DNA from: Akkermansia muciniphila
GTDB lineage: Bacteria > Verrucomicrobiota > Verrucomicrobiia > Limisphaerales > UBA9464
Direction: 5' to 3'
DNA: 64,000 bases
Assembly: GCA_945883815.1 (NCBI GenBank)
Contig: CAMCYJ010000003.1
Span: 20,671-84,670 of the forward strand
Shown here one piece after another: positions 1 to 8,313 of the stretch (positions within the stretch are counted from its first letter, which is position 1; every line of letters starts with the position of its first letter). Made by a program: the position numbers and the translations under genes. A model generated the notes under the pieces. The model did not search any database. It was given only the letters and a program-made list of their open reading frames with translations, and was not told where the DNA came from.

Positions 1-865
1 GAGCCAGGGAGCACAGCATACGCATGACCAACGACTCGGAGGTCATTTCCAGGCTGAACACTCCAACGGGCTGCCGTTCATTGATGACGACGTGCTCAGC
101 GATGTTCATGACCATCGAGGTTTTGCCCATCGAGGGACGTGCCGCGATGACGATCATTTCTCCACCATTCATGCCGCCAGTCATTTTGTCGTAGTCGGCA
201 AAACCAGTGGGCAGTCCGGTGAGCCCTCCGGCCCGCTGGTGGAACTCCTGGATCATGTCGATGGCCCCGCGAACCAAGTCCTTCATCGGCTTGATGGTGG
301 TGGTTTCGCGATCTTCGCTGATGCGGAGGATGTCGCGTTCGACCTCGTCCAGCAGGGCATCCACCTCGCCTTGATGCTCATAGACCCGCGCAACGACCGA
401 GGTGCAGGCCGTGAGCATCCGGCGCAAGACGAGCTTTTCGCGGATGATCTCGAGGTAGTAGGAGAGATTGGCCGCGCTGGGCACGGCATCCTGAAGGCTG
501 CTCAGGTAGGCCAGTCCACCGACCGACTCGAGTTGGTTGGAATCCTTCAGCTTCTGCTGAACCGTGATGAGATCGATGGGGTTCTTGCTGTCGTACATTT
601 CCGCCAGCGTCTGGTAGATCAACTGATGCCGCTGGTCGTAGAATGTTTCCGCACCGGCCTTGAGCGTTTCGATGCACCCGCCCATGGCTTCGTTGGGAGA
701 AAGCAGTACGCAGCCAAGCACGCCCTGTTCGCCTTCGATGGAGTGCGGGGGCAGGCGATCCAGGGAGGAGATGTCCAATTTCGGGCGAACCCGACGTGAA
801 CGCTTGAAATCGGGCCGTGGTTCTTCCGAGGCAGCTCCGCCGCGCTCGTCAGGAAGATCTTGCAT
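1..865 (-). CDS. dnaB: Replicative DNA helicase DnaB (partial, C-terminus outside window)
   Basis: Hexameric helicase that unwinds DNA ahead of the replication fork. About 288 residues are visible and the gene runs off the left edge of the window. After a basic N-terminal tail comes the DnaB N-domain signature 'PPHSIEGEQGVLGCVL', then the linker. The start of the RecA-like ATPase domain carries the Walker A motif 'ARPSMGKTS' near residue 245, followed by 'FSLEMTSESLVMRML', which matches the conserved FSLEM stretch of DnaB. The ATG at 865 is the first in frame before the conserved part; no clear Shine-Dalgarno precedes it. The family assignment is secure. Confidence 0.93.
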   Translation of the reverse strand, partial: MQDLPDERGGAASEEPRPDFKRSRRVRPKLDISSLDRLPPHSIEGEQGVLGCVLLSPNEAMGGCIETLKAGAETFYDQRHQLIYQTLAEMYDSKNPIDLITVQQKLKDSNQLESVGGLAYLSSLQDAVPSAANLSYYLEIIREKLVLRRMLTACTSVVARVYEHQGEVDALLDEVERDILRISEDRETTTIKPMKDLVRGAIDMIQEFHQRAGGLTGLPTGFADYDKMTGGMNGGEMIVIAARPSMGKTSMVMNIAEHVVINERQPVGVFSLEMTSESLVMRMLCSLA

Positions 866-1045
866 GGGGTGGATTGAGAGTCCCGGAGGCTTCGGGCGGA
901 AGCAAAGATTGTGCGCAACGGGTGGCGAATAACTCGTGCCTCTCAGTGCTTGCTTCTGCCGGTTGTGCTGGTTCGGCATTTCGCCGCCAGGATCGGCCGG
1001 AAAACGGTGGCAAAGATCGCTTTCGGGAAGGGCCTGAAGCCCAGC

Positions 1046-1852
1046 TCACACCCCCTTGAGGAGTTGCTTGATCCGCTGCCAAGCGGCTTCCCGGGCCTTT
1101 TTATTCTCAGGGCTTCCGGCCGGATCTTCACCCGCACGCATGAAGCCATGGCCCGCGCCTTCGTAAAGGACCGGTTCGAAGACCTTGCCCGCTTTTTTCA
1201 TCAACAGTTCGGACTTCGGCAAGGTGGCGTTGACCCGTGCATCGTTCCCGCCATAAAACCCGTAGACGGGGGCATGGATCTTGGCCAATTCCCGTTCGTC
1301 GTCGCTGCCCGAGCCGTAGAACACGAAGCCGGCCTTCACTCCGGTGTGCTGGCTCACGAAGCGAAAGGTCTGGGTGCCACCCCAGCAGAAGCCCCCGACT
1401 GCCACCTTGCCATTGCAGGCGGGGAGTTTCTGGACGTAGTCACAGGCCGCCTTCAAGTCGGCGGTGACCTGGTCTGGAGGTAGTGATCCGATCTTGGAAC
1501 GGGCTCCATCCGGACCGCCCAGAGAGTCGGTGCCTCCGCCATTGGGGCCTGTTCCTGAAAGGAGATCCGGCGCTATGGCGATGTAACCGGCCTCAGCCAA
1601 TTGGTCAGCCACACCCCGGACCCAGTCCGTTAGCCCGAAGATCTCATGGATCACCACCACTGCGGTGGCCTTTGCTTTGACTTCCGGATAAGCCACCCAG
1701 CACCGCACCTCTCGGTTCCCGTGGCGGATGGTGACCCATTCCAGATGGCGCGGAGATTTTTCAAGGCGCGGCTTGGCCCAATCCTGGCCAAGGGCGATGC
1801 CACTCAGGCAGCACAGCAGGGCCAGGGAACGGAGAAGAAGGTTTGTCGACAT
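1046..1852 (-). CDS. Secreted dienelactone hydrolase family protein
   Basis: Alpha/beta hydrolase of 268 residues. Residues 1-22 look like a signal peptide (hydrophobic 'LLLRSLALLCCLSGIALG'), so it probably acts in the periplasm or outside. The dienelactone-hydrolase triad is visible: Cys156 in 'GGFCWGG', Asp204 in 'GGNDARV' and His235 in 'GAGHGF'; 'VIHEIFGL' near residue 68 is the family's oxyanion region. Classical members open dienelactone in chlorocatechol breakdown, but secreted relatives often have unknown ester substrates. No aromatic-degradation genes lie nearby, so the substrate is left open. A carbohydrate esterase lies 46 bp upstream on the same strand (counting from its stop), and the two may be co-transcribed. 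Confidence 0.88.
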   Translation of the reverse strand: MSTNLLLRSLALLCCLSGIALGQDWAKPRLEKSPRHLEWVTIRHGNREVRCWVAYPEVKAKATAVVVIHEIFGLTDWVRGVADQLAEAGYIAIAPDLLSGTGPNGGGTDSLGGPDGARSKIGSLPPDQVTADLKAACDYVQKLPACNGKVAVGGFCWGGTQTFRFVSQHTGVKAGFVFYGSGSDDERELAKIHAPVYGFYGGNDARVNATLPKSELLMKKAGKVFEPVLYEGAGHGFMRAGEDPAGSPENKKAREAAWQRIKQLLKGV

Positions 1853-1898
1853 GAGGTGATGGGGTGCGATTGTGGGTTTTGACAGGAGTTCAGGGCGA

Positions 1899-3200
1899 TT
1901 AGCGGAGGTGCCGATCGGCGAACTTCAAATAGAATTCCCAATCGACCTCCGTCAATGCATGAGGGCCCGAACGGACATGGTAGCCGACCGATTCGCCCAC
2001 GGACAGGTTCACGGCCGGGAGGTCGGGGCCGGGAAGTCCGTCCTTGCCGAGAAGTCGATACACCTCGCTGGCATGCCATCCGCCAAGGTATTCGCCCTTG
2101 GGATCAGCCCAGCGATCCTGCTCTGCACTGGCGATGTACACGGGCCTGGGAGCGACGAGGGCCACCAATTCATGCTGGTCCACCGGCAGATCGGCGATGC
2201 GATGATTGTAGTCTTTGAAACGTCCATTGAACCAGTGGGGGAAACTGGTGTTGATGCGCAAGGTGGTTTCTCCGAAGAAGCGTCGGGCCAGAGCCGCCCC
2301 GCCTTCGCCGGATTCGTTGGCGATCACCAGGGCGAAGCGGGGATCGCGTGCACCCGCCCACAGGGCCGTCTTGCCGAGGCGTGAGTGCCCCAGTAGTGCT
2401 ACTTTCTGGGCATCGACGGCCGGATCGAGGCTCAATTGGTCCAGGGCCCGGGACAGGGCCCATGACCATGTGGCAATGGCTCCCCAGTCACCGGGTTCAA
2501 AGCGGTGCTCCGATCCTTGGGGAGCCACCGCGCCTCGGAGTCCGTGTTTCCACCCGCCGACGAAATCGGCCTCGGCGTCGCCATAATAGGCTGTGGCCAG
2601 TCCGTACCCCCGTTCGAGGATTCGAGCAATCGGCCAAGCCGCCGCGTCGCTGCCGCGGCTCGCCTCGTTGGCCACGTTGTTGGTGACACCGCTACGCGGA
2701 CGATTGGCCACCCAGCCCCGTGCCAGTGGCACATCGATTTCAGGGGTGACCGTGTGGTTTCCATCGAAATTCAGTCCTAGAAAAACCGGCACCGGTTGGG
2801 TGGCCTGGGATGGTCGATACACCAGAAGATCCAGGAGGATCGGGCGCGGACCTCGGGTGAGGGAGATTTGGATGCGCTGTCGGATCGCCTTTCCACCGAG
2901 GGCGTCTCGGCGCGTTTCCACCACCCAACCCGGTTGTCGCGGCAGTCCATCCGGGATTCGTCCGTACACGTGTTCTTCAAACAGGCGGACCAATTCTGCG
3001 CGTCGCCGCGGCCAGTCTTGGGGCGAGGTTACCCGCTTGCCATTCCGGAAGGTCAGCGCTTCGGGGAGCGAGTACGGGGGAACGGCCTCTTCCACGTCGT
3101 TGATGGGTACTGTCTGAGGGATTTGGGCAGCCCAGGCTCCCAGACAGAAACAGCCCAGCCATCCGGTCCAAATACGCAGACGGGCACTCCGGGAAATCAT
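1899..3200 (-). CDS. Glucuronoyl esterase-like protein (CE15 family)
   Basis: Secreted serine esterase of 433 residues, probably cleaving ester bonds between glucuronoxylan and lignin. Family knowledge supports the substrate; it is not proven here. From the ATG at 3200 the N-terminus is a signal peptide, and the upstream 'gaagagg' is a plausible Shine-Dalgarno. An in-frame TTG at 3236 is also possible. The CE15 nucleophile motif 'GHSRLGKTALW' gives Ser273, 'ANESGEGGAAL' gives the bacterial-type Glu296, and 'SGPHALTEVDWEFY' gives His414. 'APRPVYIASAEQDRWADPKGE' precedes the histidine, as in bacterial CE15 enzymes. The upstream region carries two copies of a 125-bp repeat. Confidence 0.87.
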   Translation of the reverse strand: MISRSARLRIWTGWLGCFCLGAWAAQIPQTVPINDVEEAVPPYSLPEALTFRNGKRVTSPQDWPRRRAELVRLFEEHVYGRIPDGLPRQPGWVVETRRDALGGKAIRQRIQISLTRGPRPILLDLLVYRPSQATQPVPVFLGLNFDGNHTVTPEIDVPLARGWVANRPRSGVTNNVANEASRGSDAAAWPIARILERGYGLATAYYGDAEADFVGGWKHGLRGAVAPQGSEHRFEPGDWGAIATWSWALSRALDQLSLDPAVDAQKVALLGHSRLGKTALWAGARDPRFALVIANESGEGGAALARRFFGETTLRINTSFPHWFNGRFKDYNHRIADLPVDQHELVALVAPRPVYIASAEQDRWADPKGEYLGGWHASEVYRLLGKDGLPGPDLPAVNLSVGESVGYHVRSGPHALTEVDWEFYLKFADRHLR

Positions 3201-3248
3201 GGGCCACAGCCTCTTCAGTCGGGGCGTCCACCGCAAGGCCAGAGGGGG

Positions 3249-3373
3249 TGGCGCTTTCGGAGAAATCGCCCTACCCCCGGAGGGGACCGGGTGAGGCTGA
3301 GTTTGTAGCGGGAATCCGGCCTGTAGCCGGAAGACCTCCGAGGTAGGGACCGATCTCCGAGCGGTCCGTCGGG
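3249..3373. repeat. Intergenic repeat, copy 1 (125 bp)
   Basis: Direct repeat partner of 3419-3542, with near-identical sequence. Both copies begin 'tggcg(c/t)tttcggagaaat' and end with 'cggtccgtcggg'. Near the end is a small hairpin, 'ggaccg' pairing with 'cggtcc' across 9 nt. It lies between the CE15 gene and the GH31 gene, both on the minus strand. No frame in it looks like a real protein. Confidence 0.85.
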
Positions 3374-3418
3374 AGTGCTGGTGACTTGGAATGCTGCAAC
3401 ACGGGCAGGTGCACGGAG

Positions 3419-3542
3419 TGGCGTTTTCGGAGAAATCGCCCTACCCCAGAGGGGACCGGGTGAAGCTGAGTTTTTAGCGGGAATCCGGCCTGTAGCTCGA
3501 AGACCTCCGAGGTAGGGACCGATCTCCGAGCGGTCCGTCGGG
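3419..3542. repeat. Intergenic repeat, copy 2 (124 bp)
   Basis: Second copy of the unit at 3249-3373, offset by about 170 bp, with one base missing in a run of C and only a handful of substitutions. The same 'ggaccg...cggtcc' hairpin is present. About 45 bp of unrelated sequence separates the copies, so this is a spaced rather than a perfect tandem repeat. Confidence 0.85.
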
Positions 3543-3614
3543 CGGTCCGGCACCGCAGAGGAACACGAGGGGCCGGATATCATTGGCTGACCCAACCTCG
3601 GCAGGGCCGCCCCT

Positions 3615-5933
3615 TCAGGCCCCGCCCACGATGGAGATATCGATCGTGGAGTCCCGGTTGGGCAGGTCGATCACCAAGAGTTCAGTCTCCGGAGAACCCG
3701 TGGACTTGCGCTGGGCACCGTCGATTCGGATCCGGGCTTTCGGAGACGTGTCCCACAGGACGATTTTCCAATTTCGGATGCGGCTCGAAAACTTTCCCTC
3801 CGCTGCTCCGAAGTGCAAATGCGTGGTGCGACCGTGCCGGCGCAGGGTGATGAGCCGTTGGTGGAAGACTCCCGATTCGTGTTCTCGGGAGATTCCGTCG
3901 TCTTCGTACCAATGAAGACACCCTTCCGGGCCCGGCCATACATGCAGCGAGAGGGTTTCACCTGGAGGCTCCTGTGTGGAATTGCGGACTGGGGCCAGGG
4001 GCAGAATGCCGCCGGCGCGGACATAGACCGGAATCCGATCCAGCGGCGTTTCAGCGAGCACGGATTTTCCTCCCACTTGGCGTTCGCCCGTCCAGAAATC
4101 GTACCAGACATCGTTGGGCAGATACACGCTGCGGTCTGGGCAGCCGGGTTCTAGCACCGGTGCGATCAGGAGATCTCTTCCGAGCAGGAACTGGGAGTTG
4201 CAGGCCACGGCAACCGGATCGTTGGTGTACTGGTAGAGCAGGGGGCGAATCAAAGGCTCACCCTCCGAGGTCGCTCGCTGACTCAGACAGTAAAGGAGCG
4301 GAAGGAATTGATAGCGCAGGCGAAGCGTCTCCCGGGCGATGGCTTCCACCTCCGGACCGAAGGCCCAGGGTTCTTGATCCCGGGTACCCAGATTGCTGTG
4401 GTTGCGGAAGAAGGGGGTGAAGGCTGCGAACTGAAGCCAACGGACGAAGAGTTCTGGCGTTGCGTTGCCCAGGAATCCCCCGACATCGCCGCCGCAGAAC
4501 GGGACTCCGCTCAGCGAGAGATTCAGCAGCATGGGCACCGCGTCTCGAAGGTGCTCCCAGTGGGAGGAGGTGTCTCCGGTCCAGACGATGGCATGCCGCT
4601 GGATGCCCGCATAGCCCGCCCGGGTGACCACGAAGGGGCGCTCATCGGGGCGATGCCGCAGGAGGCCTTCCCGGGAAGCCTGAGCCATGGCCTGCCCGTA
4701 GAGGTTGTGAACGGCGGCATGGGGTTGGGGCCCGGTGTCGGTCCGGTGCAGCGCATCCGGCGGTAGAGTCTTGTCGGGCCGGGCGAAGTTGGCCGGCTCG
4801 TTCATGTCGTTCCAGATGCCCGCGACACCCTGTTCGAGCAGCGTGCGTTGCTCATCTCCCCACCACGTCCGGACTTCCGATTTTAGAAAGTCGGGAAACC
4901 GCGCGATGCCCGGCCAGACTTCGCCCCGATAGTCCGTTTTTCCGTCGGCTTCCCTCACAAAGGCCTCGTGTTGGATTCCGCGTTGGAGCACTGGAAAGCC
5001 GGGGTCGTCCTTCACCGCAGGATCCACGATGGCCACGGTGCGGATGCCCTGACGGCGGAGCTTGCGGGTCATCGAAGGCAACCGGGAGAACCCCGGCCCC
5101 GTGGTGAACACGCGGTAGGCGTCCATGTGGTGGATGTCCAGGTAGAGGGCATCACAGGGCAGGTCCCGCTGTCGGAACTCCCGGGCCACGGCCTCGACCC
5201 GTGCCTGGGTCTCGTAACTGTAGCGGGACTGGTGATAGCCTAGGGCCCACTCTGGGGGCATGGGCATGGTGCCCGTCCGTTGCGCATAGCGGCGGAGTAC
5301 CGACTCCACGGTGGGCCCCAGGAAAAGATGGAGATCGATGTCTCCGGAATCGGCCCGCAGACGCCATCGATCTGGATGCGATGACCCTAGATCCCAATGC
5401 TGACGGCTGGGATTGTCCCAGAATAGACCGGCCACCCGCCCGTGCCGCAGTGACAGGGCGAAGGGTACGGACACATACAACGAAGGCAGGGCCGGGTGGA
5501 TCGCAGGAGCATGCCCCAAAACGTCGATGTTCCAGAACTCGCGCACGGACCCGCGGCGATCGAGGGTGCCCGTGACTTCTCCGAGACCGTAGAGCGACTC
5601 GTGCTCAATGAGGTCCAGTGTCAGTTCAGGGGCTCCGTCGGCGGAGAATCCGGTTGAACTGGGCCCGGCTGAGAAAACTTCAAACCCCTGTGCATCGCTC
5701 AATTGCCAAGCGCCCCGGCGATCCCAAGAAAAAACGCCGCACTCCGTCGCCAGACAGGATCGGTTGCCGATGCGCTGGGCGGCCGTTTCCGGGATTTCCC
5801 AGTTGGGATCGATGAGGGCTGCTGAGGCCGGGACAGGAGGGGCATCAACCCTTTCCAGACGCAGGCGGAAGACGTCCGGAGCCGGCGCCTCGATGCGGGC
5901 GTGGATGCCTGCGGGGGTGGGCAGGATCATCAT
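3615..5933 (-). CDS. Glycoside hydrolase family 31 (alpha-glucosidase-like)
   Basis: 772-residue GH31 enzyme that would release alpha-linked glucose (or xylose) from non-reducing ends. The N-terminal beta-sandwich (about 1-220) contains 'ESLYGLGEVTGTLDRRG'. The (beta/alpha)8 barrel carries the nucleophile Asp376 in 'GIWNDMNEP' and the probable acid/base Asp454 in 'WTGDTSSHWEH', and later 'SGVPFCGGDVGGF'. Beta-sandwich domains follow, as is usual for the family. No signal peptide is evident, so it is probably cytoplasmic, acting on imported oligosaccharides or glycogen/starch fragments. Its ATG lies 2 bp after the guaB stop codon, so it is likely translated from the same mRNA. Confidence 0.93.
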   Translation of the reverse strand: MMILPTPAGIHARIEAPAPDVFRLRLERVDAPPVPASAALIDPNWEIPETAAQRIGNRSCLATECGVFSWDRRGAWQLSDAQGFEVFSAGPSSTGFSADGAPELTLDLIEHESLYGLGEVTGTLDRRGSVREFWNIDVLGHAPAIHPALPSLYVSVPFALSLRHGRVAGLFWDNPSRQHWDLGSSHPDRWRLRADSGDIDLHLFLGPTVESVLRRYAQRTGTMPMPPEWALGYHQSRYSYETQARVEAVAREFRQRDLPCDALYLDIHHMDAYRVFTTGPGFSRLPSMTRKLRRQGIRTVAIVDPAVKDDPGFPVLQRGIQHEAFVREADGKTDYRGEVWPGIARFPDFLKSEVRTWWGDEQRTLLEQGVAGIWNDMNEPANFARPDKTLPPDALHRTDTGPQPHAAVHNLYGQAMAQASREGLLRHRPDERPFVVTRAGYAGIQRHAIVWTGDTSSHWEHLRDAVPMLLNLSLSGVPFCGGDVGGFLGNATPELFVRWLQFAAFTPFFRNHSNLGTRDQEPWAFGPEVEAIARETLRLRYQFLPLLYCLSQRATSEGEPLIRPLLYQYTNDPVAVACNSQFLLGRDLLIAPVLEPGCPDRSVYLPNDVWYDFWTGERQVGGKSVLAETPLDRIPVYVRAGGILPLAPVRNSTQEPPGETLSLHVWPGPEGCLHWYEDDGISREHESGVFHQRLITLRRHGRTTHLHFGAAEGKFSSRIRNWKIVLWDTSPKARIRIDGAQRKSTGSPETELLVIDLPNRDSTIDISIVGGA

Positions 5934-5935
5934 GC

Positions 5936-7519
5936 TCAGGCCTTGTCGCCAGAGCCGCTGGAGGTCTTGACCTCGATCACGTCATGCGGTGAGGCCTCTT
6001 TCTGGCCGGCGGGGCTGACCCGAATGTACCGGGCTCGTTGCCTCAGGTTCGCCAGATGGCTGGCTCCCAGATACCCCATGCCGGACTGGATGCCTCCGAT
6101 GAGTTGGCCGACCACAGAATCCAGCGAGGCGGCGACTTCCTTCAGCGCTTCGATGCCTTCGGCGGCGGCCTTGCGGGTGTTGTCGGTCGTGTGGCCGTAG
6201 CGCGCGGCCGACCCGGCTTTCATGGCGGCATGGCTGCCCATGCCACGGTACTGCTTGTAGAGCTTTCCGTTGATTTCGACGATTTGACCGGGTGCCTCCG
6301 GGCAGCCGGCAAACATGCCTCCGCAGATGACCCCGTGGGCGAGGGTGAGTGCCTTGACGACATCGCCGGATTTGGTGATTCCACCATCGGCCAACAAGGT
6401 CACACCGCAGGTCGCAGCAGCACGGGAGGTGACGTAGAGAGCCGTAAGTTGAGGGATTCCGACCCCTGCCACGACCCGTGTGGTGCAAATGGAACCGGGC
6501 CCCTGACCCACCTTGATGACATTGGCTCCGTTGGAGGCCAGGAATTCGACGCCCGCAGCGCTGGTGACGTTGCCCGCGATGATGGGCAGGTGCGCGAAGG
6601 CGTCTCGCACCATCTTCACCACCTCGCCGACTCCCCGACTGTGGCCGTGAGCCGTGGAGACGGCTACGCAGTCCACACCGCGATCAATCAGCCCTCCGAC
6701 ATGCCCGATGACCCGGTCGCGGTCGATGCTACCATCCTTGTGGCGGACCGTGGAGATGGCAGCACCGCAGAGCAGTCGGAATTTCGAGTCGCGGGCCGGC
6801 TTGAGTGCCGCACCGGTTTCCTGAGTGATTCGCTCGATATCACTGAGTGTGAACAACCCTTGGAGTCGATCCTGATTGTCCACGACCAGCAGCTTGTGAA
6901 TTCCCAGATTTTCGGTGAAGAAGCGATCGGCGCGTGCAATCGGATCCGATCCGAGTTCGCCCTCGGAAATGGTGCGCACCTGGGCCCGTGGCGTGAGCGC
7001 CTCGGAGACCTTGCGTTGGGCGTAGCGTGGCTTGACCACATGCCCCGGGAGGAGTCCCAGTAGGGTTCCGGCGGCGTCGACGACCGGGAACGTGCTGAAG
7101 CTGAAGCGCTTCTTGTCGATGAGCTCCAGAACATCGCCGATGTACTGTTCGGGGTGGACGCGGATGGGGTCCTGGATGAGTCCATGGACGTGGTTCTTTA
7201 CCCGCGACACTTCTGAGAGCTGTTCCTTCTCAGCCATGTTGTAGTGGATGAGCCCGAGTCCGCCGTTCAACGCCATGGCGATGGCCATGCGCGCCTCGGT
7301 GACGGTGTCCATGTCGGCAGACACCAGAGGGATGTTCAGGTGAAGTCCCTCGGCCAGTCGGGTGTCGATCTGGCTCTCCTTGGGGAGGATTTCCGTGTAG
7401 AGGGTGGCTAGCGTGACGTCGTCGTAAGTGAGGGCCGTCTTGCCGTGGGACGGGAAGAACCGGGAAGCCGGTTGGTAGAACTCGGAATCAACCTCGTGGT
7501 CTGGGGTCGCATCTGCCAT
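5936..7519 (-). CDS. guaB: Inosine-5'-monophosphate dehydrogenase
   Basis: Oxidises IMP to XMP with NAD+, the committing step of GMP synthesis. 527 residues from the ATG at 7519 (a TTG lies two codons upstream). The barrel begins with 'ALTYDDVTL' and a pair of CBS domains is inserted at about 110-235. '[12 protein letters not shown]' is followed by the catalytic-loop Cys near residue 345 in '[15 protein letters not shown]'; '[17 protein letters not shown]' and '[10 protein letters not shown]' are the phosphate-binding and flap regions. All essential residues are present. Followed 2 bp later by a GH31 gene, an unusual partner for a purine gene. Confidence 0.97.
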   Translation of the reverse strand: MADATPDHEVDSEFYQPASRFFPSHGKTALTYDDVTLATLYTEILPKESQIDTRLAEGLHLNIPLVSADMDTVTEARMAIAMALNGGLGLIHYNMAEKEQLSEVSRVKNHVHGLIQDPIRVHPEQYIGDVLELIDKKRFSFSTFPVVDAAGTLLGLLPGHVVKPRYAQRKVSEALTPRAQVRTISEGELGSDPIARADRFFTENLGIHKLLVVDNQDRLQGLFTLSDIERITQETGAALKPARDSKFRLLCGAAISTVRHKDGSIDRDRVIGHVGGLIDRGVDCVAVSTAHGHSRGVGEVVKMVRDAFAHLPIIAGNVTSAAGVEFLASNGANVIKVGQGPGSICTTRVVAGVGIPQLTALYVTSRAAATCGVTLLADGGITKSGDVVKALTLAHGVICGGMFAGCPEAPGQIVEINGKLYKQYRGMGSHAAMKAGSAARYGHTTDNTRKAAAEGIEALKEVAASLDSVVGQLIGGIQSGMGYLGASHLANLRQRARYIRVSPAGQKEASPHDVIEVKTSSGSGDKA

Positions 7520-7620
7520 GAGCAACGATGGAAGGCCCCGGGCTGAGAGGCAAGGAAACTGAAGTTGCCGGCGCCGATTGGCATCGGTTCGGACTCTCTG
7601 GCCGCCAGGGGCGAAACGAA

Positions 7621-7902
7621 CTATTCGACCACCTTGGGGACGACAAACAAACCACCCGCCTGAGCGGGGGCATTGCGGAGGGCTTCGTCATGCGGCAGCG
7701 AGCCGGTCACGACATCCGCCCGCATCACGTTGACCAACGGGAAGGCATGGGCCGTCGGTTCCACCTGCGACACATCCACTTCCTTGAGCTTTTCGATGTA
7801 TCCCAGGATGTTGTTCAACTGGCCGCTCAGGCGTTGCTCCTCATCGGGAGTCAGGGCCACCCGGGCCAGATTTGCGACGTATTGGATGTTGAAGTCGGAC
7901 AT
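7621..7902 (-). CDS. gatC: Asp-tRNA(Asn)/Glu-tRNA(Gln) amidotransferase subunit C
   Basis: Small 93-residue subunit that holds GatA and GatB together in the amidotransferase converting Glu-tRNA(Gln) to Gln-tRNA(Gln), and often Asp-tRNA(Asn). The chosen start gives '[18 protein letters not shown]', the usual GatC beginning. The middle '[24 protein letters not shown]' and the C-terminal '(V)(N)VMRADVV' are the typical conserved blocks. An upstream in-frame start at 7962 would add 20 poorly conserved residues and overlap the HPr gene. gatA and gatB are not in this window. It lies 37 bp downstream of the HPr gene on the same strand. Confidence 0.92.
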   Translation of the reverse strand: MSDFNIQYVANLARVALTPDEEQRLSGQLNNILGYIEKLKEVDVSQVEPTAHAFPLVNVMRADVVTGSLPHDEALRNAPAQAGGLFVVPKVVE

Positions 7903-7939
7903 GGGTGAAGAGTACGGGTCGGGTCTCTTGGGAAAGGGA

Positions 7940-8239
7940 TCAGTCTTCTCCGAACTTGGCATCCACTAGTGCGCACAGCTCGGTCAGTGCGGTATGGCAA
8001 TCGGTTCCGGTGCAGACGATCCGCAGCTTGCTTCCGGGTCCGGCGGCCAGCATGAGCAGGCCCATGATGCTCTTTCCGTTGATGGTCTCTCCATCCTTCT
8101 CGATGAACACATCGCAGGTGAATTGGCTCGCCAGCTTCACGAATGAAGCCGATGGACGGGCATGGATTCCCTGCCGGTTCTGGACCGTGACATCGCGGTG
8201 GAGGGTGTTTTTTTCGCCAGTCTTGGCGGCCGAACTCAT
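7940..8239 (-). CDS. HPr family phosphocarrier protein
   Basis: 99-residue HPr-like protein. The active-site His26 lies in 'GIHARPSASFV', where enzyme I of the PTS places phosphate. Ser57 in 'NGKSIMGLLML' is the position phosphorylated by HPr kinase in Gram-positives and many other bacteria. The roughly 14-residue N-terminal extension is longer than in E. coli HPr. No enzyme I, EII or HPr kinase gene is nearby, so a regulatory role is as likely as sugar transport. The ATG at 8239 follows the O-antigen-ligase gene stop by 74 bp. The family call is firm; the physiological role is open. Confidence 0.92.
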   Translation of the reverse strand: MSSAAKTGEKNTLHRDVTVQNRQGIHARPSASFVKLASQFTCDVFIEKDGETINGKSIMGLLMLAAGPGSKLRIVCTGTDCHTALTELCALVDAKFGED

Positions 8240-8313
8240 TGCCCAAGCGTGTTTCGTCGATGCACCGATGCCAATCCGGAAATCAGGAATGCTCGGGTAT
8301 CGTTGGTGATGAT

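Noticed and set aside
6038..7063. 341-codon plus-strand frame antisense to guaB
   Set aside because: guaB is complete on the other strand with its active-site Cys; the antisense frame has no recognisable domain.
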